Shown here piece by piece: positions 25,667 through 33,954 of a stretch of DNA of 64,000 nucleotides. Every line of letters starts with the position of its first letter. Positions within the stretch are counted from its first letter, which is position 1. This DNA is from Pseudogemmobacter faecipullorum (GTDB lineage Bacteria; Pseudomonadota; Alphaproteobacteria; Rhodobacterales; Rhodobacteraceae), in the NCBI RefSeq assembly GCF_020539525.1, contig NZ_JACDXX010000018.1, positions 1 to 64,000 on the forward strand, in the 5' to 3' direction. The notes under the pieces are model-generated. The model saw only the letters and a list, made by a program, of their open reading frames with translations, was not told where the DNA came from and ran no database searches. A program made the position numbers and the translations under genes.

Positions 25667-26691
25667 TGGGCGTTGTCAGCTGGATGGTCGGTTCAGCCGA
25701 TAGCTTCCTCGCCTCGGCTGCGGAATCGCAGTTCGGGGCCGTGGCGAGCAATATCGGCACGATCACCCTGCTGATGGTCACGCTCTCCCTGATCGGCCTC
25801 TGCATCAACATGGCGTTCCAGTATCGCAGCATGGATGGCGCGACCTTCTTTTGGTACCTGCTGAAGCTGACCCTCATCGGGTTCTTCGCCTTCAACTGGA
25901 CCCGCTTTAACGCGGTCGCGAACGCGGTAATCGGCGGCCTCGACTACATCGCTGGGGCCCTGGTCGCATCGGTTGGGGGCGGTGGGGCTGGCGCGACCCA
26001 CTTTGCCGGCGAGTTCGATAATCTGATCGAACAGTTTTCGGCCTATCTGAACGCGATCGGCAATAATCTGGGCTGGATGACAGGCGCGATCCTGGGCGGC
26101 ATCGGCCTCATCCTGCTCAGCATCCTCGGCTTCATGACAGGGATCGTGCTGATCTTTGCCAAGATGATGCTCTCGCTGATGTTGGGCCTGGCGCCGGTGA
26201 TGATCGCCCTGTCGCTGTTCGATGCGACCAAGGACTTCTTCCACCGCTGGGTCTCGACCACTGTCAGCTATGCCTTCTACCCGGTCGTCATCGCCGCGAT
26301 GTTCTCGACCGTGGTCGGTATGGCGAATGCTTTGCTGGACCAAGTTGGCGATCCAGCTTCGGCGACAAATATCGGCTCACTCATCCCCTTCTTCGTCATG
26401 ATCTTCCTGGCGAAGGGCTTCGTCGCAGCCACGCCGCTGATCGTGCGCGGACTGTCGGGGAACTTCATGGTGGTGGCGGGGCCGGCCGTTGCTGCGGGGA
26501 CCGCGGCCATGACCCGCGGCATGCTGAACACGCGCGGCGTGCAGGCGCGCGAGCGCATGGGAAATCTCAGCACCGGCGAAATGGTCGGCCGCCAGATCGT
26601 TCAGAATGCACCTGCTGTGAGATCCGCGGCTCTGGCCGCCGGCGGTCAGATCGTCCGGGTCGCTGAGAGGGCCAGGCGGCTCGGGAAGTAG
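25666..26691 (+). CDS. virB6: VirB6/TrbL polytopic membrane protein
   Basis: A 341-residue inner-membrane protein with about six hydrophobic segments (for example GTITLLMVTLSLIGLCINMA, LGGIGLILLSILGFMTGIVL, YPVVIAAMFSTVVGMANALL) and a soluble Arg-rich C-terminal tail of about 80 residues. VirB6 forms part of the translocation path. In the Agrobacterium order virB6 follows virB5; here it is last in the operon. Confidence 0.9.
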   Translation: MGVVSWMVGSADSFLASAAESQFGAVASNIGTITLLMVTLSLIGLCINMAFQYRSMDGATFFWYLLKLTLIGFFAFNWTRFNAVANAVIGGLDYIAGALVASVGGGGAGATHFAGEFDNLIEQFSAYLNAIGNNLGWMTGAILGGIGLILLSILGFMTGIVLIFAKMMLSLMLGLAPVMIALSLFDATKDFFHRWVSTTVSYAFYPVVIAAMFSTVVGMANALLDQVGDPASATNIGSLIPFFVMIFLAKGFVAATPLIVRGLSGNFMVVAGPAVAAGTAAMTRGMLNTRGVQARERMGNLSTGEMVGRQIVQNAPAVRSAALAAGGQIVRVAERARRLGK

Positions 26692-26745
26692 TCGAGCGCA
26701 AGGAACCTACCGTTCAAGTTTAGTACCGTAACGAGGAGAGATAAG

Positions 26746-27087
26746 ATGCTGTACACCTTCGCGGAATTCCAGATTCAGGGTTATGTCGGTCGCAGAACCG
26801 AGCTTGGTGGCGGCAAGGTCCTGAAGGTGAGCATCGCCGCAACCGACAGCTGGAAGGACAAGGACAGTGGCGAGTTGCGCGAGCGCACCGATTGGAACAC
26901 CGTCACACTCTTCGAGCGCAGCACGGCAGGTTTCGCCTGGCTGAAGGAGAACCTGAAGCCGGGGGATCTCGTCCATGTGAGGGGGCGGATTGGCGAGAGC
27001 AATTACGCCAAGGACGGACAGACCGTCTATGAAACCTCGCTGACGGCTGATCGGTTTGCGGTCGTTCCGGTCGGGAAGGATGGGTAA
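26746..27087 (+). CDS. ssb: Single-stranded DNA-binding protein
   Basis: A 113-residue OB-fold protein: IQGYVGRRTELGGGKVLKVSIAAT, TDWNTVTLFE, and GDLVHVRGRIGES match SSB strands. It lacks the acidic C-terminal tip of chromosomal SSBs, as many element-encoded versions do. GAGGAGAGA precedes the ATG. It probably coats transferred single-stranded DNA; the location right after the VirB operon supports a transfer role. Confidence 0.85.
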   Translation: MLYTFAEFQIQGYVGRRTELGGGKVLKVSIAATDSWKDKDSGELRERTDWNTVTLFERSTAGFAWLKENLKPGDLVHVRGRIGESNYAKDGQTVYETSLTADRFAVVPVGKDG

Positions 27088-27334
27088 GGGTCGCACTGCC
27101 ACGCGCCATCGCAACAGCCTTTTGCACCAGATGTATCTCGCTGGCTATTCGGGCCGCGACTTGCCACGCTGGCTGCGTCCGCTGCTGGCCGGCTCGTGCT
27201 GGCACCGGGCGTGGCTGCGAGGGCGATTGGGCGTCTTCGTTGAGAACGGGGTAAGCTACGGACCTGCCAATCCCTATCCCGGTTGCTTTTCGCCAGCGAA
27301 CCGGGAGAAGGCATCCCCTCAAAAGGTACCGTAG
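27080..27334 (+). CDS. Small hypothetical protein downstream of ssb
   Basis: An 84-residue Arg-rich protein. The ATG at 27080 overlaps the ssb stop (ATGGGTAA), which favours translation. It reads MGKGRTATRHRNSLLHQMYL, then WLRPLLAGSCWHRAWLRGRLGVF and PANPYPGCF. No family recognised. Basic and aromatic composition is compatible with DNA binding. It is the last backbone gene before the inserted cargo. Confidence 0.5.
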   Translation: MGKGRTATRHRNSLLHQMYLAGYSGRDLPRWLRPLLAGSCWHRAWLRGRLGVFVENGVSYGPANPYPGCFSPANREKASPQKVP

Positions 27335-27383
27335 CGATCTGCGCCTGGCCGAAAGGCCTGTAACAGTGTCTTCCGGCTGTCAG

Positions 27384-27775
27384 TCACACTCTGACCCAAG
27401 GGTTTAGCAAGATCACCCCTGTGTCCTTGAAATCACCGGTGTTGCGGGTCACGACAGTGCAACCATGGACCAGCCCCGTCGCCGCTATGAGTGCATCCCG
27501 TTTTGATCTCGGATCAGGACATGAAGGCCGACGCAGCGCAGTGCCACGCTTGTATCTACTGGCAAAACCCGGTCCTGGAACTCAGGCAGGACCCGTTCTA
27601 CGAACCATGCCCGGAGCATGACTCCCTGCGTCGGGTCGCGCCGCTCGATGCGGCGCACGCCAATATCCAGTTCCATCACGGTAATTGCAGAAATGAACAG
27701 TGCTTTGACAACATGACCATCCAGCCAACAAATGACAATGGCATCGGCCGGTCGGCACATGATCCCGGCTTTGGG
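27384..27775 (-). pseudogene. Decayed VapC/FitB-type PIN-domain toxin gene
   Basis: The middle of a PIN-domain toxin is clear: WLDGHVVKALFISAITVMEL, ERRDPTQGVMLRAW and RVLPVDTSVALRC. One base appears lost in the sequence after LHV, near 27518-27525; reading on in the next frame gives PDPRSKRDALIAATGLVHG and TVVTRNTGDFKDTGV, the normal PIN C-terminus, ending at 27384. The N-terminus with the first catalytic Asp (LDTNV...) is missing and the frame shifts again near 27760. The gene is therefore truncated and frameshifted and no antitoxin gene is visible. It marks the left junction of the inserted cargo. Confidence 0.75.
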
Positions 27776-27785
27776 TGGCTCGAAG

Positions 27786-28496
27786 TCATCTGACCCTCCG
27801 ATATGACGCGCGCGACCTGCTGATCGCCAGAACCGCTATAAGCGCCCCCCCTGCGCCACAAAGGCCGACCAGAGTCGGGCTCAGGGGATCGAGGTTCGCC
27901 GCGATCACCCCGATCAGCGCCCAGAGGAGCGCAGGCGCATAGGTCCAGTCGCTTCGCGGGCGCGTGAGGATCACCACCGCAACCGCCAGAACCGCCAGCA
28001 GCATCAGAACCGCAGCCGTCCTGGCGGGCAGGAGGCCATATCCGGTCAGCACCGCCGAGAGCGCGACCCCGGTCGCCGCCGTCAGCCAGCCCGCATAGAG
28101 GCCAAGCGGCAGGCGTTGCCAGAGCACCGGCCCGCTGCGCAGCCAAGCCGAAATGGCAAAACCCGCCATGACGACGATCATCGCCGTAGCCAGTAGCGGC
28201 GCGTGATTGGCCGCCGCAATCCAGAAGACGCCCACCCCTAGACTGACACCCAGCGGTCCTGCCACCCGCGCCCACTCCAGACCGCCACGCATCAGGCCGA
28301 GCACTGCGGCAACGATCAGCGCGAGATAGATCAGCCCCCAGATCGAGAACGCCCATCCCGCAGGTTGCGCGGGCCAGGCATCGGTGACGGGAAACTGCTC
28401 CGGCTTGAAACCATTGAACCCCCCGGACAGCAGCGGCGCGGCGGCAAAGGCCAGCGCCAGCAGCAGAACGAGGATCGAAAGCTTTCTTTGTGGCAT
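27786..28496 (-). CDS. TspO/MBR-like membrane protein
   Basis: A 236-residue polytopic membrane protein with about seven hydrophobic segments. The stretch PAGWAFSIWGLIYLALIV resembles the Trp-rich first part of TspO/MBR (tryptophan-rich sensory protein) relatives. TspO binds porphyrins and is linked to the oxygen and light response in photosynthetic alphaproteobacteria; this longer relative has no assigned biochemistry. The ATG at 28496 is 4 bp after the photolyase stop, so both are probably one transcript within the photo-oxidative stress cassette. Confidence 0.7.
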   Translation of the reverse strand: MPQRKLSILVLLLALAFAAAPLLSGGFNGFKPEQFPVTDAWPAQPAGWAFSIWGLIYLALIVAAVLGLMRGGLEWARVAGPLGVSLGVGVFWIAAANHAPLLATAMIVVMAGFAISAWLRSGPVLWQRLPLGLYAGWLTAATGVALSAVLTGYGLLPARTAAVLMLLAVLAVAVVILTRPRSDWTYAPALLWALIGVIAANLDPLSPTLVGLCGAGGALIAVLAISRSRASYRRVR

Positions 28497-28500
28497 CGGA

Positions 28501-29928
28501 TCATCCTTTCTTCGCGGAGAGCCTGTCAGCTGCCCGATTGAACCTCTCCAGCGCAGCGAGGGCGCGGTTGCGGCCTTCGGCCAGCAGGGGCGCGGTGTCT
28601 GCGCTTGTCCATCTCGCGGGGCTGTTCCAGGACGCGGGCAAGGTGGACACATAGGCCCGCGCACCCTCGCCTTGCAGCCAGTGGTCGCGGTAGCGGCTGT
28701 CCGGGTCAAAACTCGCTGCCTGCTTTTCCGGATTAAAGATGCGGAAAAACGGCGAGGCATCCGGGCCACAGCCGGCCACCCATTGCCAGTTCATCGCATT
28801 GGCCGCGGGGTCCCAGTCAGTCAGACTGTCCGCGAAATGGTGCAGCCCGATGCGCCAGTCAGTCAGCAGGTGTTTGGTCAGCCAGCTTGCCACCACCATC
28901 CGCACGCGGTTGTGCATCCGCCCGGTCACCCGCATTTCGCGCAGACCCGCATCGACCAGTGCGATGCCCGTCTCTGCCCTGGCCCAGGCAGTGGCGGCAG
29001 GGCTTTCGCCTGCCCAGGGGAAGGCCGCCCATTCTTGGCGCCAAGGGGCCTCCGGCATCTGCGGGAAGGCCAGCAGCAGATGCCAGGCAAATTCGCGCCA
29101 CAATACCTCAGAGAGGAATTTCTCGCTGCCTGCGGCTAGGGATGGCTCGACCTCACCCCTCAGGCTTGCCGTGGCCCAGATGCGGCGCGGGCTGATCTCC
29201 CCCAGAGCGAGGTGCTCGGAAAGGCCCGAGGTTGCGTCGATATCGGGGCGGTCGCGATGGGAGGGGTAGTCCCGGACGCAGTCAAGGAAATCTTCCAGCC
29301 GCCCGAAGGCGGCGGCCTCCCCTGCGGGCAGCGCGTGTTCTGCCAGCACGGCCGCACCGCGATACATATCCGGCGCGAGGTTCAGGGTTCCCGCGCGCAG
29401 ATCCCCGATTGCAGGCAGAGCCGTCAATTGCCCGGGAGGCGCCAGCGGGCGATCCGGCCCGGCCTGCCGCACGGCACGGGCGAAGGGGGTATAGACCTTG
29501 TAACTGCCGCCCGCGCCGGTGCGAATCCGGGAGGGATGGATCAGGAGGTGCCCAGGATGCAGGTGCAGCCGAACCGGCCCACCGCCGAGCGCATCACTCA
29601 AAGCCGCCTGCACCCTTTGCTGCGCAGGCGCGGGCCAGTCATTCTGGTGAATGCTCGTCGCGCCGAGGCGGGTAGCGAGGGCTGGCAGCAGATCTGCCGC
29701 CTCGCCCTCCAGCACGGTGATATGTCCGCCGGTCCGCGCCGCCCAGGCGGCATCAAAGGCGGCAAGCGCCCGCCCCAGCCGCCAGCGGCTGGCAGAGCCT
29801 TGCGCCCGGGTCGCCGCATCGAGGATGAAAACCGGCAGGACAGGGCCATCGGCGCAGGCCGCCGAAAGCGCCGCGTTGTCATCAAAGCGGAAGTCGCGGC
29901 AAAGCCAGAGGATCGCGGGCATGGTCAT
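28501..29928 (-). CDS. phrB: Deoxyribodipyrimidine photolyase
   Basis: A 475-residue cryptochrome/photolyase family protein. The N-terminal antenna-binding Rossmann domain starts ILWLCRDFRFDDNAAL; the C-terminal FAD domain has TGRMHNRVRMVVASWLTKHL and the Trp-rich NAMNWQWVAGCGPDASPFFR followed by FNPEKQ, all typical of CPD photolyases. It repairs UV-induced cyclobutane dimers using visible light. It overlaps the CFA-like gene by 4 bp. Photolyase is a known member of the sigmaE singlet-oxygen regulon of Rhodobacter, consistent with the neighbouring rpoE-chrR. Confidence 0.92.
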   Translation of the reverse strand: MTMPAILWLCRDFRFDDNAALSAACADGPVLPVFILDAATRAQGSASRWRLGRALAAFDAAWAARTGGHITVLEGEAADLLPALATRLGATSIHQNDWPAPAQQRVQAALSDALGGGPVRLHLHPGHLLIHPSRIRTGAGGSYKVYTPFARAVRQAGPDRPLAPPGQLTALPAIGDLRAGTLNLAPDMYRGAAVLAEHALPAGEAAAFGRLEDFLDCVRDYPSHRDRPDIDATSGLSEHLALGEISPRRIWATASLRGEVEPSLAAGSEKFLSEVLWREFAWHLLLAFPQMPEAPWRQEWAAFPWAGESPAATAWARAETGIALVDAGLREMRVTGRMHNRVRMVVASWLTKHLLTDWRIGLHHFADSLTDWDPAANAMNWQWVAGCGPDASPFFRIFNPEKQAASFDPDSRYRDHWLQGEGARAYVSTLPASWNSPARWTSADTAPLLAEGRNRALAALERFNRAADRLSAKKG

Positions 29929-31085
29929 GCTGCCATCGCCAGCTCATTGGCGTGGCTGTATTCCACCTGCACCACATCCGTCCGCCCGGTGGCGAACGTC
30001 GCGGCGCAGCCCTCGAGGTAATAGCGCCAGCCGCGCAGGAAGGCCGCGTCATAGCCAAAACGGTGGATACGCGGCGCGGCCTCGGCCATGCGGGCGGCCC
30101 AGATCCGGCAGGTGCGGGCATAGTCCTGCCCAAAGGAGAAACTGTGGCGCAGCGCCAGCCCGGCCTTTGCGCCCTGATGCGCGAGGATCGCCGGGCTGGG
30201 CAACATGCCGCCGGGAAAGATATGCTGGCGGATGAAGTCGGATCGTTTGCGATAGACCGAGAATTCGGCATCCGGGACCGTGATCGCCTGCAAAACCGCC
30301 CTGCCTCCCGGCGCGAGGCGGGCTTTCAGCGTGGCGAAATAGGCGGGCCAGTAGCGCTCGCCCACCGCCTCGATCATCTCGACCGAGACGATATTGTCGT
30401 ATTGCCCGCTGGCATGGCGATAGTCCTGCAACCGGATCTCGGCGCGCCCGTCCAACCGCGCATCGGCATAGCCCTTTTGCGCCGGCGAGAGCGTCAGCCC
30501 GGTCACATGGCGGCCGGTATTGGCGGCCGCCTCGGCAAAGCCGCCCCAGCCGCAGCCGATTTCCAGGATCCGCTCGCCGGGCGCAAGACGGGACAGGATG
30601 CGGTTGTTTTTCCGGGCCTGCGCGGTCTCCAGATCATCCGTGCCGTCAAACAACGCCGAGGAATAGCTCATGCCGGGGTCGAGCCAGAGCTGATAGAATT
30701 CATTCCCGACATCGTAATGCGCGCGGATATTACGCGACGACCCCGTCAGCGAATTGGCACGCAGCCGGTCGGTCATGCGAAAGCGCAGACCGGCCAGCAG
30801 CCCCTGCCTGCCGTGCCCGCCGAGATGGTCAAGGTTGCGGATCGCGAGCACCAGCAACGCCTCCAGATCCGGGCTGTCCCAATGACCGGCGATATGGCTC
30901 TCGCCAAATCCGACATCGCCGCGCTGCGCCAGCGCAGACAGCATGGCCCAGTCGGTGATATGGATCACGGCCTCGGGGCCTTGGGTTCCGAACTGGTGGC
31001 GATGGCCTTCGGGGGTGGTCAGGGCAAGACGCCCGTGGCGGATGCCCTCAAGCGAGGCGAAGAAACGGTTTCTAAGCAGGCTCAT
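29925..31085 (-). CDS. cfa: Cyclopropane-fatty-acyl-phospholipid synthase-like methyltransferase
   Basis: A 386-residue SAM-dependent enzyme with ERILEIGCGWGGFAE (SAM motif I, about residue 175), GLTLSPAQKGYAD, and NIVSVEMIEAVGERYW, all typical of CFA synthases. Members methylate or cyclopropanate unsaturated acyl chains in membrane phospholipids. In Rhodobacter, sigmaE-controlled relatives act in the response to singlet oxygen and some in methylated furan fatty acid formation. The gene overlaps both neighbours by 1-4 bp. Which lipid product is made cannot be told from the sequence. Confidence 0.88.
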   Translation of the reverse strand: MSLLRNRFFASLEGIRHGRLALTTPEGHRHQFGTQGPEAVIHITDWAMLSALAQRGDVGFGESHIAGHWDSPDLEALLVLAIRNLDHLGGHGRQGLLAGLRFRMTDRLRANSLTGSSRNIRAHYDVGNEFYQLWLDPGMSYSSALFDGTDDLETAQARKNNRILSRLAPGERILEIGCGWGGFAEAAANTGRHVTGLTLSPAQKGYADARLDGRAEIRLQDYRHASGQYDNIVSVEMIEAVGERYWPAYFATLKARLAPGGRAVLQAITVPDAEFSVYRKRSDFIRQHIFPGGMLPSPAILAHQGAKAGLALRHSFSFGQDYARTCRIWAARMAEAAPRIHRFGYDAAFLRGWRYYLEGCAATFATGRTDVVQVEYSHANELAMAA

Positions 31086-31864
31086 CAGCTGATTTCCTCA
31101 TTCGGGGGCGCGGGCAGGCGACGATAGGCCGCCCCTTTCAGGCGCAGGCGCAGGGCCTGCCAATAGATCAGGGCCACAATCCGCAGCGCCCCGCCCGGAC
31201 GGCGCAAGGCGGCGGCCATGAGCGATGATTGTTTCAGGGGCCGGGGTGTCGCGTGCAGGGTGGCGACCAGACCTTCTGCTCCGTTTATCTGCCGGATCAG
31301 CACCGCAACCTTGTCGTTGGTGACAGTGAAACGGAACTCATAGCCGCCCGCAACCTCCTGAAAAGGTGAGACATGGAACAGCTTTTCGGTGTTGAGCCGG
31401 TCTTCGGGCCGGATTGGCGCGAAACCGTTATGGTGGCACAGATAGGAATGGCGCTGACCGAAGGTATTGTTCACCTCGGCAATCACTGCCAGAAGATCCG
31501 GGCCGCGCAACACCATCCAGAAGCTGACCGGATTGAACCAGAAGCCGAGAAAACGTGGCTGCGCCATCAGCGCGAGGGTCATTGTGTCATCGCGTGTCAG
31601 CCCCGCCTGTTCCAGCGCCGCCCATGCCCAGGCCGCCCCTTCGCCCGCCTTGCGCCTGCCGCCATGATCTGGCTGATGAAAGCTGAAAAGTCCCATACGT
31701 CCCAGCCGGAACAGGCCCTGCGGGCGGGCGGCCCCGGGCGAGAGCAGCAGATAATCCACGCGATAGCGAAAGGCGTGGCGCAGCGCCCCGCGTCTGGCAT
31801 GGCTGACATCTGCCGTCAGATGCAGCACCTTTCCCCCGGTCAGGATGGATGCGAGATCACCCAT
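31085..31864 (-). CDS. DUF1365 family protein
   Basis: A 259-residue protein with DUF1365 hallmarks: VSHARRGALRHAFRYRVDYLL near the N-terminus, LMAQPRFLGFWFNPVSFW, EVNNTFGQRHSYL, and KLFHVSPFQEVAGGYEFRF. The family nearly always neighbours CFA-like and FAD-dependent genes and is thought to act in fatty-acid modification, without established chemistry. It starts 3 bp downstream of the FAD oxidoreductase stop and ends overlapping the CFA gene start. Confidence 0.9.
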   Translation of the reverse strand: MGDLASILTGGKVLHLTADVSHARRGALRHAFRYRVDYLLLSPGAARPQGLFRLGRMGLFSFHQPDHGGRRKAGEGAAWAWAALEQAGLTRDDTMTLALMAQPRFLGFWFNPVSFWMVLRGPDLLAVIAEVNNTFGQRHSYLCHHNGFAPIRPEDRLNTEKLFHVSPFQEVAGGYEFRFTVTNDKVAVLIRQINGAEGLVATLHATPRPLKQSSLMAAALRRPGGALRIVALIYWQALRLRLKGAAYRRLPAPPNEEIS

Positions 31865-31867
31865 CCC

Positions 31868-33148
31868 CTAGACCGTCGCGGGCGAGAGCTGGTGGGCGAT
31901 CCGCATGGCGCTGGCAAATCCGTCCTCATGGAAACCATTGCGCAGCCAGGCACCGGCAAACCAGGTCTGCCGCTGGCCCTGCATCCCCCGCAAAGCGGTC
32001 TGGGCGTTCAGCGCGGCATGGTCAAAGACCGGGTGGCGGAAGACCGTCTCATCATAGATCAGCGCCGGGTCGATGGCCGCGCCGGGATTGAGCGAGACGA
32101 AAAGCGGGTCTGCTTCAGGCAGCGATTGCAACCGGTTCATCCAATAGGTGACGCCCACCGTCTTACCCGAGGTAGGATCATCATCGCGGTAGATCCAGGA
32201 GCTCCAGCATTTGCGGCGGGTTGGCATCACTTGCGGATCGGCATGCAGCACGGCGCGGTTGTCCTGGAATTTTACCGCACCCAGGGCGGCGGCCTCTGCC
32301 GCCGAGGGGTCGCTCAGCAAAGCCAGCGCCTGATCGGCATGGCAGGCCATAACCACGTGGTCAAAGCTCTCTGCCGTGCCGTCGGTCTGAACGACCACCC
32401 CGGTATCGCTGCGTGTGATCGCGCGGACCGGGGTCGCTGGCCGCAGGCTGACTCCAGCCGCCGCCAGCCGATCCGTGAGCAGGGTCACATAGCTGATGCT
32501 GCCTCCCGAAACCGTCCACCACTGATGCTGACCGCCACGCGACATCAGCGCGTGATTGGACATGAATCGCAAAAGTGCCTCTGCCGGGAAGGCACCGATC
32601 TGGCGCGCAGGTGTCGACCAGATCGCGCCGCAGATCGGATAGAGATACTGGTCGCGAAACCGTAGGCCGAGGCCCAGTTCGCGGATCAACTGGTCGATGG
32701 TCAGTTCGGGACGGCCCCGTGTCGCAGCCTCGGCCTCTGCGTTAAAGTGCAGGATGTCGCGGATCATCCGGTGAAAGCCGGGCCGCAACAGGTTCGATCG
32801 CTGCGCGAAAACCGCATCCAGAGAGCGCAGCGCATATTCCACCCGGCCATGATCCAGCGAGACCCCAAAGCTCATGTCGCTGCGCTGCACCGGCACATCC
32901 AGATCGCGAAACATCGCCGTCAGATGCGGGTAATTGGCGTAATTGAAGACGATAAAGCCGGTATCGACCGCCACATCGCCGCGCCGCCCGGCCATAACAG
33001 TACGGGCATGGCCTCCGAGGCGCGGGGCTGCCTCATAGAGCGTGACCTGATGGTGGCGCGACAATAGCCAGGCGGAGGACAGGCCGGAAATGCCGCCGCC
33101 GATGATGGCGATTCTCTGCGGTGCGCCGCGGGATGCGTCAAAGGGCAA
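31868..33148 (-). CDS. FAD-dependent oxidoreductase (amine-oxidase fold)
   Basis: A 426-residue flavoprotein with the dinucleotide-binding RIAIIGGGISGLSSAWLL and YEAAPRLGGHARTV near the N-terminus and an FAD-contacting C-terminal segment (WFAGAWLRNGFHEDGF). Relatives next to CFA and DUF1365 genes are thought to desaturate or oxidise methylated acyl chains. I chose the TTG at 33148: AAGGAG stands 7 nt upstream, and a sigmaE-like promoter at 33175-33204 lies downstream of the only alternative upstream ATGs, which would therefore not be in the transcript. It is the first gene of the five-gene minus-strand operon. Confidence 0.85.
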   Translation of the reverse strand: MPFDASRGAPQRIAIIGGGISGLSSAWLLSRHHQVTLYEAAPRLGGHARTVMAGRRGDVAVDTGFIVFNYANYPHLTAMFRDLDVPVQRSDMSFGVSLDHGRVEYALRSLDAVFAQRSNLLRPGFHRMIRDILHFNAEAEAATRGRPELTIDQLIRELGLGLRFRDQYLYPICGAIWSTPARQIGAFPAEALLRFMSNHALMSRGGQHQWWTVSGGSISYVTLLTDRLAAAGVSLRPATPVRAITRSDTGVVVQTDGTAESFDHVVMACHADQALALLSDPSAAEAAALGAVKFQDNRAVLHADPQVMPTRRKCWSSWIYRDDDPTSGKTVGVTYWMNRLQSLPEADPLFVSLNPGAAIDPALIYDETVFRHPVFDHAALNAQTALRGMQGQRQTWFAGAWLRNGFHEDGFASAMRIAHQLSPATV

Positions 33149-33174
33149 GGCGATCTCCTTCGGTCCTGTCGAGA

Positions 33175-33204
33175 GGAATACGCAACCCTCAGGGTAACAG
33201 ATCA
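33175..33204 (-). promoter_or_regulatory. sigmaE-like promoter for the FAD-CFA-photolyase operon
   Basis: On the minus strand, TGATCT (33204-33199), an 18-nt spacer, then TATTCC (33180-33175). Group IV sigmaE promoters of Rhodobacter have a TGATC-type -35 with a spacer of this size. Transcription would start near 33168, about 20 nt before the TTG start of the oxidoreductase. Mirrored by the divergent rpoE promoter. Confidence 0.6.
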
Positions 33205-33250
33205 TCACCCGGCGTAAAAAACTCCTGCACCCGCAAATTATGTGACGCGG

Positions 33251-33280
33251 TGATCTGATCCGTGCGCTGCGACGTAATCC
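33251..33280 (+). promoter_or_regulatory. sigmaE-like promoter of rpoE-chrR
   Basis: TGATCT (33251-33256), an 18-nt spacer, TAATCC (33275-33280). It has the same -35 and spacer as the divergent promoter on the minus strand. Transcription would begin near 33287, making ATGs before that unusable and favouring the rpoE start at 33346. It predicts autoregulation by RpoE. Confidence 0.6.
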
Positions 33281-33345
33281 GCTCCATGATGCAAGATGAC
33301 CGCAGCAGCCAGATTGTGATAGCGCCGCCCGAGATCAGGGGCGCA

Positions 33346-33954
33346 ATGCATCATGGCGATGCGCGACCGGCATCCGAGGAGAACGGCTTTTTGTCCGATG
33401 ACAAGACCAGCCCGACGCAGCCCACGCTCTGGCTGCTTGCCGTGCGCGACCGCCGCGACCGCGCGGCCTTCATGCAGCTTTTTGAGCATTTCGGCCCAAG
33501 GCTGAAGGCCATGCTGATCCGGGGCGGCCTGCGTGACGGCAGCGCCGAGGATGTCGTGCAGGATGTCATGCTGACAGTCTGGCACAAGGCCGCACAGTTC
33601 GACCCGCACCGCGCCGAGGCCAGCGCCTGGATCTACCGCATCGCCCGCAACCGCCGTATTGACCTCGCCCGCCGCAAGCCGCCGCCCGAACCCGATCCGC
33701 TGGCCGAACCCGAAGGATCCGAGCCCGATGCGCCGCAGATCCTTGCGCTTGGGCAGGAGGCCACACTTTTGCGCCGCGCGCTGGAGGCATTGTCGCCCGA
33801 TCAGGCAAAGGTGCTGGAACAGGCCTATTTCGAGGATCTGCCGCACAGCCGCATCAGCGAGATGACCGGCCTTCCGCTGGGCACGATCAAATCCCGGATC
33901 CGGCTGGGGCTGGAACGACTGCGGCGCGACCTGAAAGATCTGAGGCAGCCATGA
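33346..33954 (+). CDS. rpoE: ECF sigma factor RpoE (singlet-oxygen type)
   Basis: A 202-residue ECF sigma factor. Region 2 has AAFMQLFEHFGPRLKAML and DVVQDVMLTVWHKAAQFD with IYRIARNRRIDLAR; region 4 has SPDQAKVLEQAYFEDLPHSR and GLPLGTIKSRIRLGLERLR. It pairs with a ChrR-type anti-sigma gene overlapping by 4 bp, as in Rhodobacter sphaeroides, where singlet oxygen releases sigmaE. AGGGG precedes the ATG at 33346 and the sigmaE-like promoter at 33251 implies a transcript starting after earlier ATGs. It is expected to drive the flanking lipid-modification and photolyase operon. Confidence 0.9.
   Translation: MHHGDARPASEENGFLSDDKTSPTQPTLWLLAVRDRRDRAAFMQLFEHFGPRLKAMLIRGGLRDGSAEDVVQDVMLTVWHKAAQFDPHRAEASAWIYRIARNRRIDLARRKPPPEPDPLAEPEGSEPDAPQILALGQEATLLRRALEALSPDQAKVLEQAYFEDLPHSRISEMTGLPLGTIKSRIRLGLERLRRDLKDLRQP

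Noticed and set aside
27676-28356. 226-aa minus-strand frame overlapping the TspO-like gene
   Set aside because: Out-of-frame shadow in GC-rich DNA (Gly/Ala/Arg/Asp-rich); the membrane protein in the other frame has proper hydrophobic segments and start.
29952-31127. 391-aa plus-strand frame opposite the CFA-synthase gene
   Set aside because: Antisense shadow; the minus strand carries clear SAM motifs.
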